Below, in pieces: positions 44,280-53,939 of a DNA stretch of 64,000 nt. The stretch's first letter is position 1. Each line of letters begins with the position of its first letter. The DNA is taken from positions 6,882,001 through 6,946,000 of the forward strand of contig NZ_CP117883.1 of assembly GCF_028736215.1 (NCBI RefSeq), read 5' to 3'. The translations under genes and the position numbers were made by a program. The notes under the pieces were generated by a model. It had not been told where the DNA came from. It searched no databases and worked only from the letters and a program-made list of their open reading frames with translations. This stretch comes from Mucilaginibacter sp. KACC 22773. Lineage in GTDB: Bacteria > Bacteroidota > Bacteroidia > Sphingobacteriales > Sphingobacteriaceae.

Positions 44280-44289
44280 CTACTTGCTA

Positions 44290-46293
44290 CTATAACAAAG
44301 CTTTCGCTCTCTTAATCACGTTATCAACTGTAAAACCAAAATGCTTGTACAGGTCATCGGCCGGGGCCGATTCGCCAAAGGTGGTCATGCCCAGCATATC
44401 GCCTTCGTCGGTGGTATATTTGTGCCAGCCCATTGGCGATGCCATTTCAACAGCCAAACGTTTGCGGTATGCTTTAGGAAATACCAACTCTTTGTAGGCT
44501 GCATCCTGTTTTTCAAATAATTCCCATGATGGCATACTTACCACGCGGGTTGATATACCTTCTGCTTCCAGTTTTACCTGCGCATCCATAATCAAGGCAA
44601 CTTCCGATCCTGTTGCAATTAATATCAGGTCGGGATTTTTGCTGGCTTCAGATAGGATGTAAGCACCTTTTTCCAGGTTTTCTGCCTTACCGTATTTATC
44701 CTGATCGAGGATAGGTAAGCCCTGGCGGGTAAATACCAATATAGTAGGGCCATCTTTTTTCTGGATAGCCACACGCCACGCATGCGCACTTTCGTTGGCA
44801 TCGGCCGGGCGGATGGTGGTTACGTTGGGAATAGAGCGCAGGGAGGCCAATTGCTCAACCGGCTGGTGGGTTGTGCCATCCTCGCCTAAACCTATACTAT
44901 CGTGGGTGTAAACAAATATCGGGCTCACTTTCATAATGGCAGCCAAACGGATTGGCGGGCGCATATATTCAGAGAACATCAAAAAGGTTGCGCCAAAAGG
45001 CAGTACACCTTTGGTTAAAGCCATACCATTTAATGCCGAGCCCATGGCATGCTCGCGGATACCAAAGTGGAAGTTTCGGCCGCTCCTGTTTTCGGATGTG
45101 AACGAGTCAAAACCCTTCAGGTTGGTTTCTGTTGATGGGGCCAAATCTGCCGCGCCGCCAATTAGGTTAGGCAAGCTTGCCGCAATGGCGTTTAATACTT
45201 TACCAGATGCCTGGCGGGTAGCCATTTTAGGATCAGATCCTTTAAATACCGGCAATTTATCAAGCCAGCCTTCGGGCAGGTCGCCTTTAAACGCGGTTTC
45301 ATATTCGGCGGCTAATTCAGGATATTCTTTTTTATAATCAGCAAATAGCTTGTTCCATTTTTCTTCGGATGCACCACCGCGCGCTCCTTTATCATGGTAA
45401 TATTTTAACACATCATCAGGCACGTTGAATGATTTATCCGGATCGAAGCCAAAAAACTCTTTAACCAGTTTAATTTCATCGGCACCAAGCGGCGCACCGT
45501 GCGAACCTGCAGTACCCGATTTATTAGGGCTGCCATAAGCGATTAATGAACGCACACGGATCAAGGATGGTTTTTGCGCTTCGGCCTTGGCATTAACTAA
45601 AGCAAGCTCTAAAGCGTGGGTATCGTTAACGTCCGGCAAATCCTGTACATGCCAGCCGTATGAACGGAAACGCGCGCTCACATCTTCGTTAAAAGTAATA
45701 TCAGTAGCACCCTCTATCGAAATGTGGTTATCATCATATAAATAAATAATGTTGCCTAACTCCAGGTGGCCGGCTAATGAAGCGGCCTCAGAGGTTACGC
45801 CTTCCATCATATCGCCATCACTCACAATAGCGTAAACGTGGTAGTTAAAAAGATCATAACCGGGTTTATTGTAGCGTGCTGCCAGGTGTTTTTGCGCAAT
45901 GGCAAAGCCAACACCATTTGCAAAGCCCTGTCCCAGCGGACCGGTAGTAACATCAATACCAGGGGCCAAACCATACTCCGGGTGACCGGCAGTTTTGCTG
46001 TTTAGCTGGCGAAAGTTTTTGATATCATCTAAACTTAAATCATATCCGGTTAAGTACAAAAAGCTGTACTGCAACATACAAGCATGACCGCATGAAAGTA
46101 TAAACCTGTCGCGGTTTGCCCAATCCGGGTTTTTAGGGTTGTAGTTTAAAAATTGCGACCATAAAACGTGGCCCATAGGTGCAAGTGCCATGGCTGTGCC
46201 GGGGTGGCCCGAATTTGCTTTTTGCACTGCATCTGCCGATAAGATCCGTACGGTATCTATTGCTAATTTTTCTATGTCCTGTGTGTTTTCCAT
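44290..46293 (-). CDS. tkt: Transketolase
   Basis: 667 residues, complete three-domain enzyme. TPP/Mg motif VSDGDMMEGVTSEAASLAGHLELGN near 155-180, GHPGTAMALAPMGHVLW at the N-terminus, pyrimidine domain with GIREHAMGSALNGMAL and EDGTTHQPVEQLASLR. Non-oxidative PPP. Only 21 bp from the upstream ROK kinase gene, so co-transcribed. Confidence 0.95.
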   Translation of the reverse strand: MENTQDIEKLAIDTVRILSADAVQKANSGHPGTAMALAPMGHVLWSQFLNYNPKNPDWANRDRFILSCGHACMLQYSFLYLTGYDLSLDDIKNFRQLNSKTAGHPEYGLAPGIDVTTGPLGQGFANGVGFAIAQKHLAARYNKPGYDLFNYHVYAIVSDGDMMEGVTSEAASLAGHLELGNIIYLYDDNHISIEGATDITFNEDVSARFRSYGWHVQDLPDVNDTHALELALVNAKAEAQKPSLIRVRSLIAYGSPNKSGTAGSHGAPLGADEIKLVKEFFGFDPDKSFNVPDDVLKYYHDKGARGGASEEKWNKLFADYKKEYPELAAEYETAFKGDLPEGWLDKLPVFKGSDPKMATRQASGKVLNAIAASLPNLIGGAADLAPSTETNLKGFDSFTSENRSGRNFHFGIREHAMGSALNGMALTKGVLPFGATFLMFSEYMRPPIRLAAIMKVSPIFVYTHDSIGLGEDGTTHQPVEQLASLRSIPNVTTIRPADANESAHAWRVAIQKKDGPTILVFTRQGLPILDQDKYGKAENLEKGAYILSEASKNPDLILIATGSEVALIMDAQVKLEAEGISTRVVSMPSWELFEKQDAAYKELVFPKAYRKRLAVEMASPMGWHKYTTDEGDMLGMTTFGESAPADDLYKHFGFTVDNVIKRAKALL

Positions 46294-46314
46294 TATCTTT
46301 TTGGGTATTGTATG

Positions 46315-47070
46315 TTATGTCGTTGGGGTTGCTATAGCGCGTTTGGTTTTACTGTCGTCGTCATTTAACCATAACCGCGCACCGCCTTTAATGCCATCGG
46401 CATTGGTTACAATTTTCATGTTTTTATCCAGTTTAAACGTTAACTCGTCAGAGTTGCCGCCTCCTATATATAAAGTATCGTAATTGAATACGGTTTTTAA
46501 AATCTCAAAAACCTTTTGTATGCGCTTGTTCCATTTCTCTTTACCCTCTTTCTCAAAGGCCCTTTCGCCAATATACTGATCGTAGGTTTTACCTTCTTTT
46601 ATAGGCAGGTGCGCCAGTTCAAAATGGGGTAGCAAATGGCCATCCATAAGTAATGCGGTACCAAAACCGGTGCCAAGGGTAATTACCATTTCCAGCCCCT
46701 TGCCTTTTACTACGCCCAAACCCTGCATGTCGGCATCATTTACTACCTGTGTAGGTTTGCCTAATACATCGGTTAGTTTTTTGGCAAGGTCAAAATCGGC
46801 CCATAGCTTAGTACTTAGGTTAGGGGCTGTTTTAATTACGCCGTTTTTTACATAACCAGGAAAGCCCACCGAAATCCTGTCGTAACCGGGAAATTTCTTT
46901 ACCAGTGTCTGGATAGCTTTAATTACATTTTCGGGGCTGGCCGGCGCGGGCGTAGCAACTTTGTCGTACTCCATTTTTAGCTCGCCCTTAATGTTTAAAA
47001 TTGTGGCTTTAATATGTGAGCCACCAATATCGATTGAAAGAATTTTTAACTGGGATGGAGTGTTTTTCAT
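46315..47070 (-). CDS. ppgK: ROK-family (polyphosphate-type) glucokinase
   Basis: 251 residues. ATP/polyphosphate loop LSIDIGGSHIKATIL near 10-24; VNDADMQGLG; GTGFGTALLMDG; and the polyphosphate-glucokinase style HFELAHLPIKEGKTYDQYIGERA in place of the usual ROK zinc motif. First gene of the PPP cluster, feeding it glucose 6-phosphate. Whether the phosphate donor is polyphosphate or ATP cannot be decided here. Confidence 0.85.
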   Translation of the reverse strand: MKNTPSQLKILSIDIGGSHIKATILNIKGELKMEYDKVATPAPASPENVIKAIQTLVKKFPGYDRISVGFPGYVKNGVIKTAPNLSTKLWADFDLAKKLTDVLGKPTQVVNDADMQGLGVVKGKGLEMVITLGTGFGTALLMDGHLLPHFELAHLPIKEGKTYDQYIGERAFEKEGKEKWNKRIQKVFEILKTVFNYDTLYIGGGNSDELTFKLDKNMKIVTNADGIKGGARLWLNDDDSKTKRAIATPTT

Positions 47071-47100
47071 CGGTGTTGTTTGTTTTTAAGTTTTGATGAT

Positions 47101-47142
47101 GCCATCATTGGCTGTAAAATTAATATCGCATTTAATGATGGC
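47101..47142 (-). promoter_or_regulatory. Leader hairpin of the PPP cluster
   Basis: GCCATCATT (47101-47109) and AATGATGGC (47134-47142) form a perfect 9-bp stem with a 24-nt loop, starting 31 nt upstream of the ppgK ATG. Confidence 0.5.
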
Positions 47143-47281
47143 CCATCTTTATTGAATTTAGCTACCTGGTGTTAAGCCGGAAGTATTTAGCAGAATGCCC
47201 AACTCAAAGCTTGCTTGTTTCTTTACTTACAAATTTCGACTCAGGGCTAACCGTCGATTTAACAACTTAGCGCGTAAATAT

Positions 47282-47316
47282 CACATTTTTAATAATAATT
47301 GATTGTTAAAAATGTG
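47282..47316. promoter_or_regulatory. 11-bp AT-rich inverted repeat upstream of ppgK
   Basis: CACATTTTTAA (47282-47292) and TTAAAAATGTG (47306-47316), 13-nt spacer. It lies 212 bp upstream of ppgK and 189 bp past the GH78 stop. Could be an operator or a GH78 terminator. The rest of 47071-47504 holds no gene. Confidence 0.5.
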
Positions 47317-47504
47317 TAATTAACGCAAGTGTAACTAATACAATAACTAATAAACATTATAAAAGTAAAGTTAGTATTGCTTTTTACTTTTCAAACAGAA
47401 ACCTAACGTTTTTTACTCCAAAGCAGTAAAAACGATGCAAAAGTGCTATATTTATTACTATTTTCCTAAGAAAATATGATATTAATCATGTTTTTTGATC
47501 TGTT

Positions 47505-49886
47505 TTATACAATTATCTTGTTTTTTCCTGAATTAACAAGGTATTTTTGCCCTTTCCAGATAAAAACGCCCGTTGTGTTTGGGGGCAATACGACCTCTAT
47601 ATCCCATTTTCCTTTTTTTAGCTCATATTTTACCACGATTTTGCCGTTAGGGTGAGGAATTTCTCCGCCTATTATTTTTAGATTGCCTAAGTGCGGTTCA
47701 ATTTTTATTTTGCTAAAACCGGGCGCATAGCTATCAATGCCTAAAACGGTACGGTAAAATTCAATATTGGGGCTGGCGCCCCAGGCATGACAGTCGGAGC
47801 GGTTATGTTCCAGGTCAGATGTTTCCGCCCAGGTGGTAAGTCCCATTGCGATGTTCTTTCGCCATATATCAAGCCATTTTAAATAATCATTGCCATAGCC
47901 GCTTTTAATTAGCGCCTGGTGCAGGTAATATTTAAAGTAGATGGTGCATTGGGTAAGCGTAGTATCGGTCATTAGCTTTTTGCCAAGGGCAGATGCTTCA
48001 TTGCCGGTTACCATACCTGTTAAAATTGCAAGTGAATTGGTATGCTGGGAAAACAATTGCTGATCTTCCACATCGGAGTATAATTGCCTGCTGGCTACCC
48101 AATATTTTTGTTGGATGGTGGCTTTTAATAAATTGGCCATATCATGATAATATTGCGAAATGATGGGTATGCCAAATTTGGCCTCCATTTGCGAGGCTTG
48201 CTGGTAAGCCCACATCAATTGCAGATCTAACAAAGCCGAGGAGCCGTTTACGCTTTTGGGGGCGGCGCCAAAGTCCCAGCCTTTATCGGCAACCCAATCG
48301 GCAAAGTTCCAGTAAGGGGTGTTTTTTAATGAGCCACCAGGCTGTTGATATTTCCTAAAAAATGCCAATATATCCTCTACGCCCTGTAATTTGCTTTGCA
48401 CAAAAGCGCTATCGGGCCGGTACATCCAATAATCATGCAGCATACCGATGTACCATAAAGAAAATGTGGAGATAATTTGTGGCGAAAATGAAGGGTGGCG
48501 GCTTAAGGTAACCCCTTCGGCAATGCGCGAGTGGTCCATCAGGTTAATAGCGTTACGCACCAGCCGGTCATCGCCGCTGTTGTAGTACGATACCAGTGCC
48601 TGGATGCGGCTATCGCCCACATATTGCAGCTGCTCATAATACGGGCAGTCGTAATAAGTTTCACCTGCGCAAAGCCGGGCTGTGCGCCAGCCAATATCCA
48701 GCATTTTTTTCATTTCGGCTGTACCTTCAAGCTTCGCGTTCAGTTTAAAAGGATAGCCGGTAAAGGTGCCGTATATGTCGTCTACCTGTAAAGGTTGCCC
48801 GGCAGTTGTTATCTTTAATTCGATATACCTGAACGTGCGAAAACTAAGCGTATTAAACGACTGACCCGCGCTACCATCAGACACGATACTATCCCGGCGG
48901 CCCGAAAATATTTTACCCTCCACATCATCGCGGTTACCTTTTTCAAGCCCCCCGGGTCCGTGCAGTTTGGTAAATAATGTTTCGGCATAACTCAGACTGA
49001 TACCTGCGTTTTTGCCCGCGCTAAAATTGAGCGATACAAAAGCATTGGTTAAAAAAGTTTGATCGAGCAAAAAGGTAACTGTGGTATTTGCAGGAATGGT
49101 TATAGCTGTTTTAGTTGCCGGGAAGCTTTTGGGCGCGGTAATCCCTTCGGCCTTGCGTAATACCGGGATGCGCTGGTAGGTTAGCTCAACCGGCGGGATA
49201 GACGAAGGTACCAGCATCCATCCAAAGGCGTTCACGGTGCCTTTGGGGTTGCCGTTATCTATTTTAACGGCATTTTTCCAGGCGCTTATGTCTGTGTTTT
49301 CGGCGTTCCAGTTGTTAATACCGGCGTTCATATCTACACGCTCGCCGGGGCCGGCTACATAATAAGTGCCATATCCAACACCAACAATGGGTTTATAAGC
49401 TTTATCGCGAATGCCTTTCCAGCTTTTATCGGTATTAACAATGGCTTCGGCCTCGCCATCGCCCTGCATAATAAATCCCGTCTGGATAGAGATCTGCGCT
49501 TCGGGGCGGTAGTCCCCATCGTTCCAAACCACGGCAGCAATAACATTATCGCCTGCTTTAAGATATGGCGCCAGGTCTACAGTTTCATAATTCCAGTAAT
49601 ACGTGTCGCCGCGGGCCGGGCCTAATGATACCAGTGTTTGGTTTATGTACAGTTTATAACGGTTATCGGCAGATACATGCACATTAAATGTGGCCGGTTT
49701 ATCTTTGATGTTGATATTTTTGCGGAAATAGTATACCCCATAATCCCGCAACGATTCGCCGGGCACAGTGATCCAGGCCGCTTTCCATTGACTTTTTAAC
49801 AGTGCCGGATTAATGGACTGCGCATGGCCGGCAATAACAGTGAAAATAAAAAACAGCGATAACGCGGCTTTATATACAATTTTCAT
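47505..49886 (-). CDS. GH78-type alpha-L-rhamnosidase
   Basis: 793 residues with signal peptide (ends near IAGHAQS). N-terminal lectin-like beta domains about 30-350 (WKAAWITVPGES, YRLYINQTLV-like), then an (alpha/alpha)6 barrel with DCPYYEQLQYVGDSRIQAL, where the Asp/Glu residues typical of GH78 acid catalysts sit, and HNRSDCHAWGASPNIEFYRTVLGI late in the barrel. Removes terminal rhamnose from pectin-like or flavonoid glycosides. Adjacent to a GH51 gene in the same orientation; both exported. Confidence 0.88.
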   Translation of the reverse strand: MKIVYKAALSLFFIFTVIAGHAQSINPALLKSQWKAAWITVPGESLRDYGVYYFRKNINIKDKPATFNVHVSADNRYKLYINQTLVSLGPARGDTYYWNYETVDLAPYLKAGDNVIAAVVWNDGDYRPEAQISIQTGFIMQGDGEAEAIVNTDKSWKGIRDKAYKPIVGVGYGTYYVAGPGERVDMNAGINNWNAENTDISAWKNAVKIDNGNPKGTVNAFGWMLVPSSIPPVELTYQRIPVLRKAEGITAPKSFPATKTAITIPANTTVTFLLDQTFLTNAFVSLNFSAGKNAGISLSYAETLFTKLHGPGGLEKGNRDDVEGKIFSGRRDSIVSDGSAGQSFNTLSFRTFRYIELKITTAGQPLQVDDIYGTFTGYPFKLNAKLEGTAEMKKMLDIGWRTARLCAGETYYDCPYYEQLQYVGDSRIQALVSYYNSGDDRLVRNAINLMDHSRIAEGVTLSRHPSFSPQIISTFSLWYIGMLHDYWMYRPDSAFVQSKLQGVEDILAFFRKYQQPGGSLKNTPYWNFADWVADKGWDFGAAPKSVNGSSALLDLQLMWAYQQASQMEAKFGIPIISQYYHDMANLLKATIQQKYWVASRQLYSDVEDQQLFSQHTNSLAILTGMVTGNEASALGKKLMTDTTLTQCTIYFKYYLHQALIKSGYGNDYLKWLDIWRKNIAMGLTTWAETSDLEHNRSDCHAWGASPNIEFYRTVLGIDSYAPGFSKIKIEPHLGNLKIIGGEIPHPNGKIVVKYELKKGKWDIEVVLPPNTTGVFIWKGQKYLVNSGKNKIIV

Positions 49887-50263
49887 GGAAGATGGGTTAT
49901 AATGTGGTTAGCAAGTGCTTAAGTGCTAAATTACAATTAAAAATGATTACACATCTGTTGAGAATTATCATTTTGTTACCTCACCGGATACGGTGATTTT
50001 TAAATAAAAATAAAGTGCCAGTCTTTATTTTAGCCGCGATATTTGCATCTGTCGCGGACCAATCACACCTTAAACCGGCGAAAGGTTTCCAAAATTTTAT
50101 AACCGGCATAGCCGTAAACGAAGCCATTGAAAATAAAATTGCGCCTGTGCAGGGCAAAAACATGGGCGCTTGCTTAACGGGCAGGCACGCAAGCCCGGAG
50201 GCTTGCGGCCGCGAAAAAGAACTTATAGGTGCAGGGGGCTGCCCTGAAGGTAAAAGCATTATA
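49887..50263. other. Gene-free gap between GH51 and GH78
   Basis: 377 bp. Short open frames on both strands exist but neither resembles a protein. A GC-rich patch at 50160-50215 contains the near-palindrome AAGCCCGGAGGCTT. It may hold a decayed gene remnant; I see no firm feature. Confidence 0.4.
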
Positions 50264-52270
50264 TTAATTCCCTTTTAAACTGATGCGTATAACACTTAAT
50301 GAATAAGGCGGCACTACGTAACCGCTCAGTTGTGCTACGCCGATTTCGGCGTGGGAGGGGATGATGTTTTTTTGCTGATCGATGGTGTTTTTATCAGAAG
50401 GCTGGCCTTGCAGTACATCAATCTTGGCGTTAGCAGCCAACATACCCAGGCCCGAAAGCTTTGCCATGGCAGTTGCAGCCTGTGGGCCGGCGTTCACTAT
50501 TTTTAAAATAACATCGCCGGTTTCGCTGTTTTGCACGCATGATGCAGCCAGGGTCGAGTCGGCACGGGCGCCGGGCCGGTTAAGTGATATAATACCGGGA
50601 ATGTATACATCGCCCTGGTTAACCGCAAATAATTGCTGGACATAGTAATTTACCGTAGGCACCAGGGTTTTGTTATCAAAGTAGATGAGGTTGGGATTCC
50701 ATGAGGTATGCTTAAGATTGGCCAGCAGCGGCGCGTAAGACGCCATTTGCACAATATCGCCGTTACGCTCAAGGCTGGTCATAAAAGCGGCTTCCGAAAG
50801 CGCGTTAATGAGGGTGTTGCCCCATGATGCATATTCACCAATGTACACCTTTGATTTTGGACGGCGGTAGCTGTCATACCGGCTACTGTTTTTCAGGAAC
50901 CATTCGGGCTTTTCGTAAAAATGTTCGTCAACAACAGGTACCGATAGCTGGTCGGCAAACTTCCAGCCAAGGTCATAATCTTCACCCGATGGCGCGGGGC
51001 CTACTGTGCCTACGATAGTAATTTCGGGATGTTTTGCGCGTACGGCATCATATATCATTTTAAAGCGGTCCCTGAAATCGTTGGTTTGTTTGTCCTCATT
51101 ACCAATACCCACATATTGCAGGCCAAAAGGTTTTGGATGGCCTGCGGCAGCCCGTTTAGCGCCCCAAACCGATGTAGTGGGCCCATTGGCGTATTCTATC
51201 AGGTCCAACACATCCTGAATATAGCCTTTCATTGCGGCCAGGGAGAGTCCTTTTTGCCCGGTTCCGCCAATCTTCCAGGTTCCGCCCGAATTTTGGCAGC
51301 TTACCCCGGCCGCCAATACCGGCAGTGGTTTGGCGTCAATATCCTCGCAAAACCTAAAATATTCATAAAAGCCAAGGCCTGTACTTTGATGGTAATTCCA
51401 GATGTTGCGCTGTTGAACCCGTTGCTCGACAGGGCCGATGGTGTTTTTCCAGCGGTATATGTTATTAATGCCATCGCCGTGTACCAGGCAGCCACCCGGA
51501 AAACGGAGAAACTTGGGCTGAAGATTGGCTATGGCCTGGGCAAGATCGGCCCGCAGCCCGTTGGTTTCATTTTTAAAAGTATTATGCGGAAAAAGAGAAA
51601 CTTCATCGATAGCTAAAACCGAACGCTGCCTGGCAAGTATCGTAAGCCTTGCCGAATCGGAGCTTGCTGTGGCAGTAATGGTTCCCGTGTATTTTTTCCA
51701 CGCCCCAGCCTGGGTTTGGAATGAAAATGTACCGCATACTGCGCCATTGTCTCCGCGCAGCTCCACCTGCATGGCCACAGGTTTGGCCGAAATTTGCCTT
51801 ACGTATACAGAGAAGTCATATTTTTGGCCAGCTTTGATACAGATACCATCATACCCGGCATTGGTAATGCCAACGCCTTGCTGGCCGGCGTCGTCGATAT
51901 TTAGCAACACATAGTGCGGATTATTGAAGTGCAGGGGTTTTGCCGTTTCTACAGATATTGTGCCGTAACCAAATCCTTCGGTGGTGTACTCCCAGGCTGT
52001 TAGGGGGTTCCATGTTTTCCTGTCGCTCGCGCTGTACTCGAATGATCTGTTCTGTATCAGTTCGGCGTAAAGTCCGCCATCGGCCGCGTAACTCAGGTCT
52101 TCAAAAAAAACGCCAAAAAGATCTTTGCTGATTGGCTTACCAAGTTTCGCATTTGCAGCTAAGGTTTGGGCTTTTTTTACACTCAATACGGGGGCTCCCT
52201 GGCCATGGGCCAAATGGGCAACAAACAACAGTGCCAGGCATATTGCAGGCAAAATACGCTTAAAAAACAT
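50264..52270 (-). CDS. GH51-type alpha-L-arabinofuranosidase
   Basis: 668 residues from ATG 52270 (MFFKRILPAICLALLFVAH, a signal peptide); the upstream in-frame Met would add 19 non-hydrophobic residues. A carbohydrate-binding beta domain lies about 95-240, then the TIM barrel with FLRFPGGCLVHG, acid/base Glu in YVGIGNEDKQ and nucleophile Glu in VVDEHFYEKPEWF, and a C-terminal arabinofuranosidase beta domain. Releases terminal arabinose from arabinan or arabinoxylan. Pairs with GH78 for pectin side chains. Confidence 0.9.
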   Translation of the reverse strand: MFFKRILPAICLALLFVAHLAHGQGAPVLSVKKAQTLAANAKLGKPISKDLFGVFFEDLSYAADGGLYAELIQNRSFEYSASDRKTWNPLTAWEYTTEGFGYGTISVETAKPLHFNNPHYVLLNIDDAGQQGVGITNAGYDGICIKAGQKYDFSVYVRQISAKPVAMQVELRGDNGAVCGTFSFQTQAGAWKKYTGTITATASSDSARLTILARQRSVLAIDEVSLFPHNTFKNETNGLRADLAQAIANLQPKFLRFPGGCLVHGDGINNIYRWKNTIGPVEQRVQQRNIWNYHQSTGLGFYEYFRFCEDIDAKPLPVLAAGVSCQNSGGTWKIGGTGQKGLSLAAMKGYIQDVLDLIEYANGPTTSVWGAKRAAAGHPKPFGLQYVGIGNEDKQTNDFRDRFKMIYDAVRAKHPEITIVGTVGPAPSGEDYDLGWKFADQLSVPVVDEHFYEKPEWFLKNSSRYDSYRRPKSKVYIGEYASWGNTLINALSEAAFMTSLERNGDIVQMASYAPLLANLKHTSWNPNLIYFDNKTLVPTVNYYVQQLFAVNQGDVYIPGIISLNRPGARADSTLAASCVQNSETGDVILKIVNAGPQAATAMAKLSGLGMLAANAKIDVLQGQPSDKNTIDQQKNIIPSHAEIGVAQLSGYVVPPYSLSVIRISLKGN

Positions 52271-52499
52271 CAGGTTTAATTTTTGAGGTTGATAATTAAT
52301 AATTGTTTTTTTAACAATTATTAACAAATATATATCTTTTTAGGATAAATAAAAATTTGATGCATTTATAACATATAAAACTACAATAACAGCAACGCTT
52401 CCCCGCTCTTTTATGATTGTTGTTTAAACAATTATAAAAATGTTATTTCATTTGCCGTGTTGAACAGCTAACTATCCCTGCCAGGTGCCGGGTTTAAAG

Positions 52500-52955
52500 T
52501 TATTTGGATAAACTCCGCACCATTTCAATATGCTCAATACCATCTTCGTCATACACCTCGCCTTCCGAAACAAAGCCGAGCGACTGGTAGAACGAAAGGG
52601 CGTAAGTTTGCGCGCCAATGCGGATAGCTGCCGGGCCAAACACATCATAGCAGCTTTGAATAGCAAGTTCCATAATTTTCCTGCCAAGACCGGTTCCCCT
52701 GAAAGCCGGCGAAGTAACAACCCGCCCTATAGAAACTTCAGGGTATGATATGCCAGCAGGAACCAGCCGGCTGTAAGCTGCCAGCTTGCCGTCGGCGTAC
52801 AATAAAAGATGATAGCATTGCTGGTCTTTATTATCCTGGTCCAAAAACACGCAGTTTTGTTCTACCACAAACACTTCGCTGCGCAGGCGGAGTAGTTGGT
52901 ATAGTTCATTAACATTAAGGTGGCTGAAAAGCCTTATTTGATAAGTTAAGTTCAT
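52500..52955 (-). CDS. ElaA-like GNAT acetyltransferase
   Basis: 151 residues. LLRLRSEVFVVEQNCVFLDQD is the ElaA hallmark; the acetyl-CoA loop is RGTGLGRKIMELAI; the C-terminal SFYQSLGFVSEGEVYDEDGIEHIEM fits. Acetylates an unknown small amine or protein terminus. Monocistronic. Confidence 0.9.
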   Translation of the reverse strand: MNLTYQIRLFSHLNVNELYQLLRLRSEVFVVEQNCVFLDQDNKDQQCYHLLLYADGKLAAYSRLVPAGISYPEVSIGRVVTSPAFRGTGLGRKIMELAIQSCYDVFGPAAIRIGAQTYALSFYQSLGFVSEGEVYDEDGIEHIEMVRSLSK

Positions 52956-53064
52956 GGGTCAGATATGGATAAGGCAAAGTTAATTGTTTGGTTGAACGGC
53001 CTAACTAACTTTATGAGAAAAATTCGTTTAACTATGAAAGAACATTGCTAACAATTCAATAGCT

Positions 53065-53169
53065 ATGCCAATAGTTCTAAGCGATTTAAAATGGCAAAAA
53101 CAGGGTTTTAACGATTTTGGTTTCCGTTTTCTGGAAAACAAAGCATTTTTGGGCCTTGTTTCCCGATAA
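53065..53169 (+). CDS. Possible 34-residue ORF in a 312-bp gap
   Basis: ATG 53065 to TAA 53167-53169. Product starts MPIVLSDLKWQKQGF, contains DFGFRFLE and ends VSR. No motif or ribosome binding site is evident; it could be a gene remnant. The remainder of 52956-53267 shows nothing else. Confidence 0.2.
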   Translation: MPIVLSDLKWQKQGFNDFGFRFLENKAFLGLVSR

Positions 53170-53267
53170 GTTCAATTACTTTTCAACTTGTTGAGTATAT
53201 CCCGGGGCTGGCTTTTGAGCTTATTTTGCACTAATAGCTGCAGATATTACCGCTTTTGAATGCTAAC

Positions 53268-53840
53268 CTATTCAACCTTAAGCGGGGGGCCGAGCAACTG
53301 CATTTCGTGATCGGAAAAAATTTTTGCAAGCTCGGTGTCCGATGGTTCATGATCAAGCGATTGCATGGCCACAAAAAACTCTTCAAGCTTACCGGCTGGT
53401 TGCAAAGTTACCGTCATCCTTCCTTTGTCGCTTACCTGGGTCCAGGCATGCGGCACATTCTTTGGCAAAAAGATGCTTTCGCCAGTAGTTAAATGAAATT
53501 TATCCTCGCCTACCTTAAAAAAATACGATCCTTCCAATACATAAAATATTTCATCCTGTGTAGGGTGGATATGCAATGGCGTTCCTCTGCCCTGCGACAA
53601 GCTGGTTTGCTCAAAAATAGCCAATTCGCCATCGGTATCTTTCCCGGATATCTTCACATCCAAAATATTTGAGTTTACCCCTTTTAATTTAATATGCCCA
53701 TGTATCCGGCCTTCGCCGGCCTGTATTTTAAAGCCCTTGTTAACGCGGATTAAGCTTTTCTTTGAGATAATGGCCGCAAACGGTGCAAACGGAACCGCGG
53801 CAAATGTCAAAACAGCGGCAATGAATTTATTCCTTTTCAT
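53268..53840 (-). CDS. Cupin-domain protein
   Basis: 190 residues. A hydrophobic N-terminus (about 7-27) may be a signal anchor. Cupin motif 1 is GTPLHIHPTQDEIFYVLEG (His, His, Glu metal ligands) near 95-113, motif 2 includes LPKNVPHAWTQ (His). Similar to quercetinase-type single-domain cupins. Role unknown; stands alone next to the YeiH-type transporter gene. Confidence 0.85.
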   Translation of the reverse strand: MKRNKFIAAVLTFAAVPFAPFAAIISKKSLIRVNKGFKIQAGEGRIHGHIKLKGVNSNILDVKISGKDTDGELAIFEQTSLSQGRGTPLHIHPTQDEIFYVLEGSYFFKVGEDKFHLTTGESIFLPKNVPHAWTQVSDKGRMTVTLQPAGKLEEFFVAMQSLDHEPSDTELAKIFSDHEMQLLGPPLKVE

Positions 53841-53939
53841 AAGTAGATTTTAAATTTACAGGCTGATATAAAGTTAGTTATAAAAACAAACAGGAACATC
53901 ATCAACCCCAATGATTAAATCTACAAGCGCTTCACTAAA

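Noticed and set aside
49981..50278. Overlapping 87- and 92-residue frames on opposite strands in the GH51-GH78 gap
   Set aside because: Neither has a start site, motif or composition of a real protein; both look like chance frames over a GC-rich patch.
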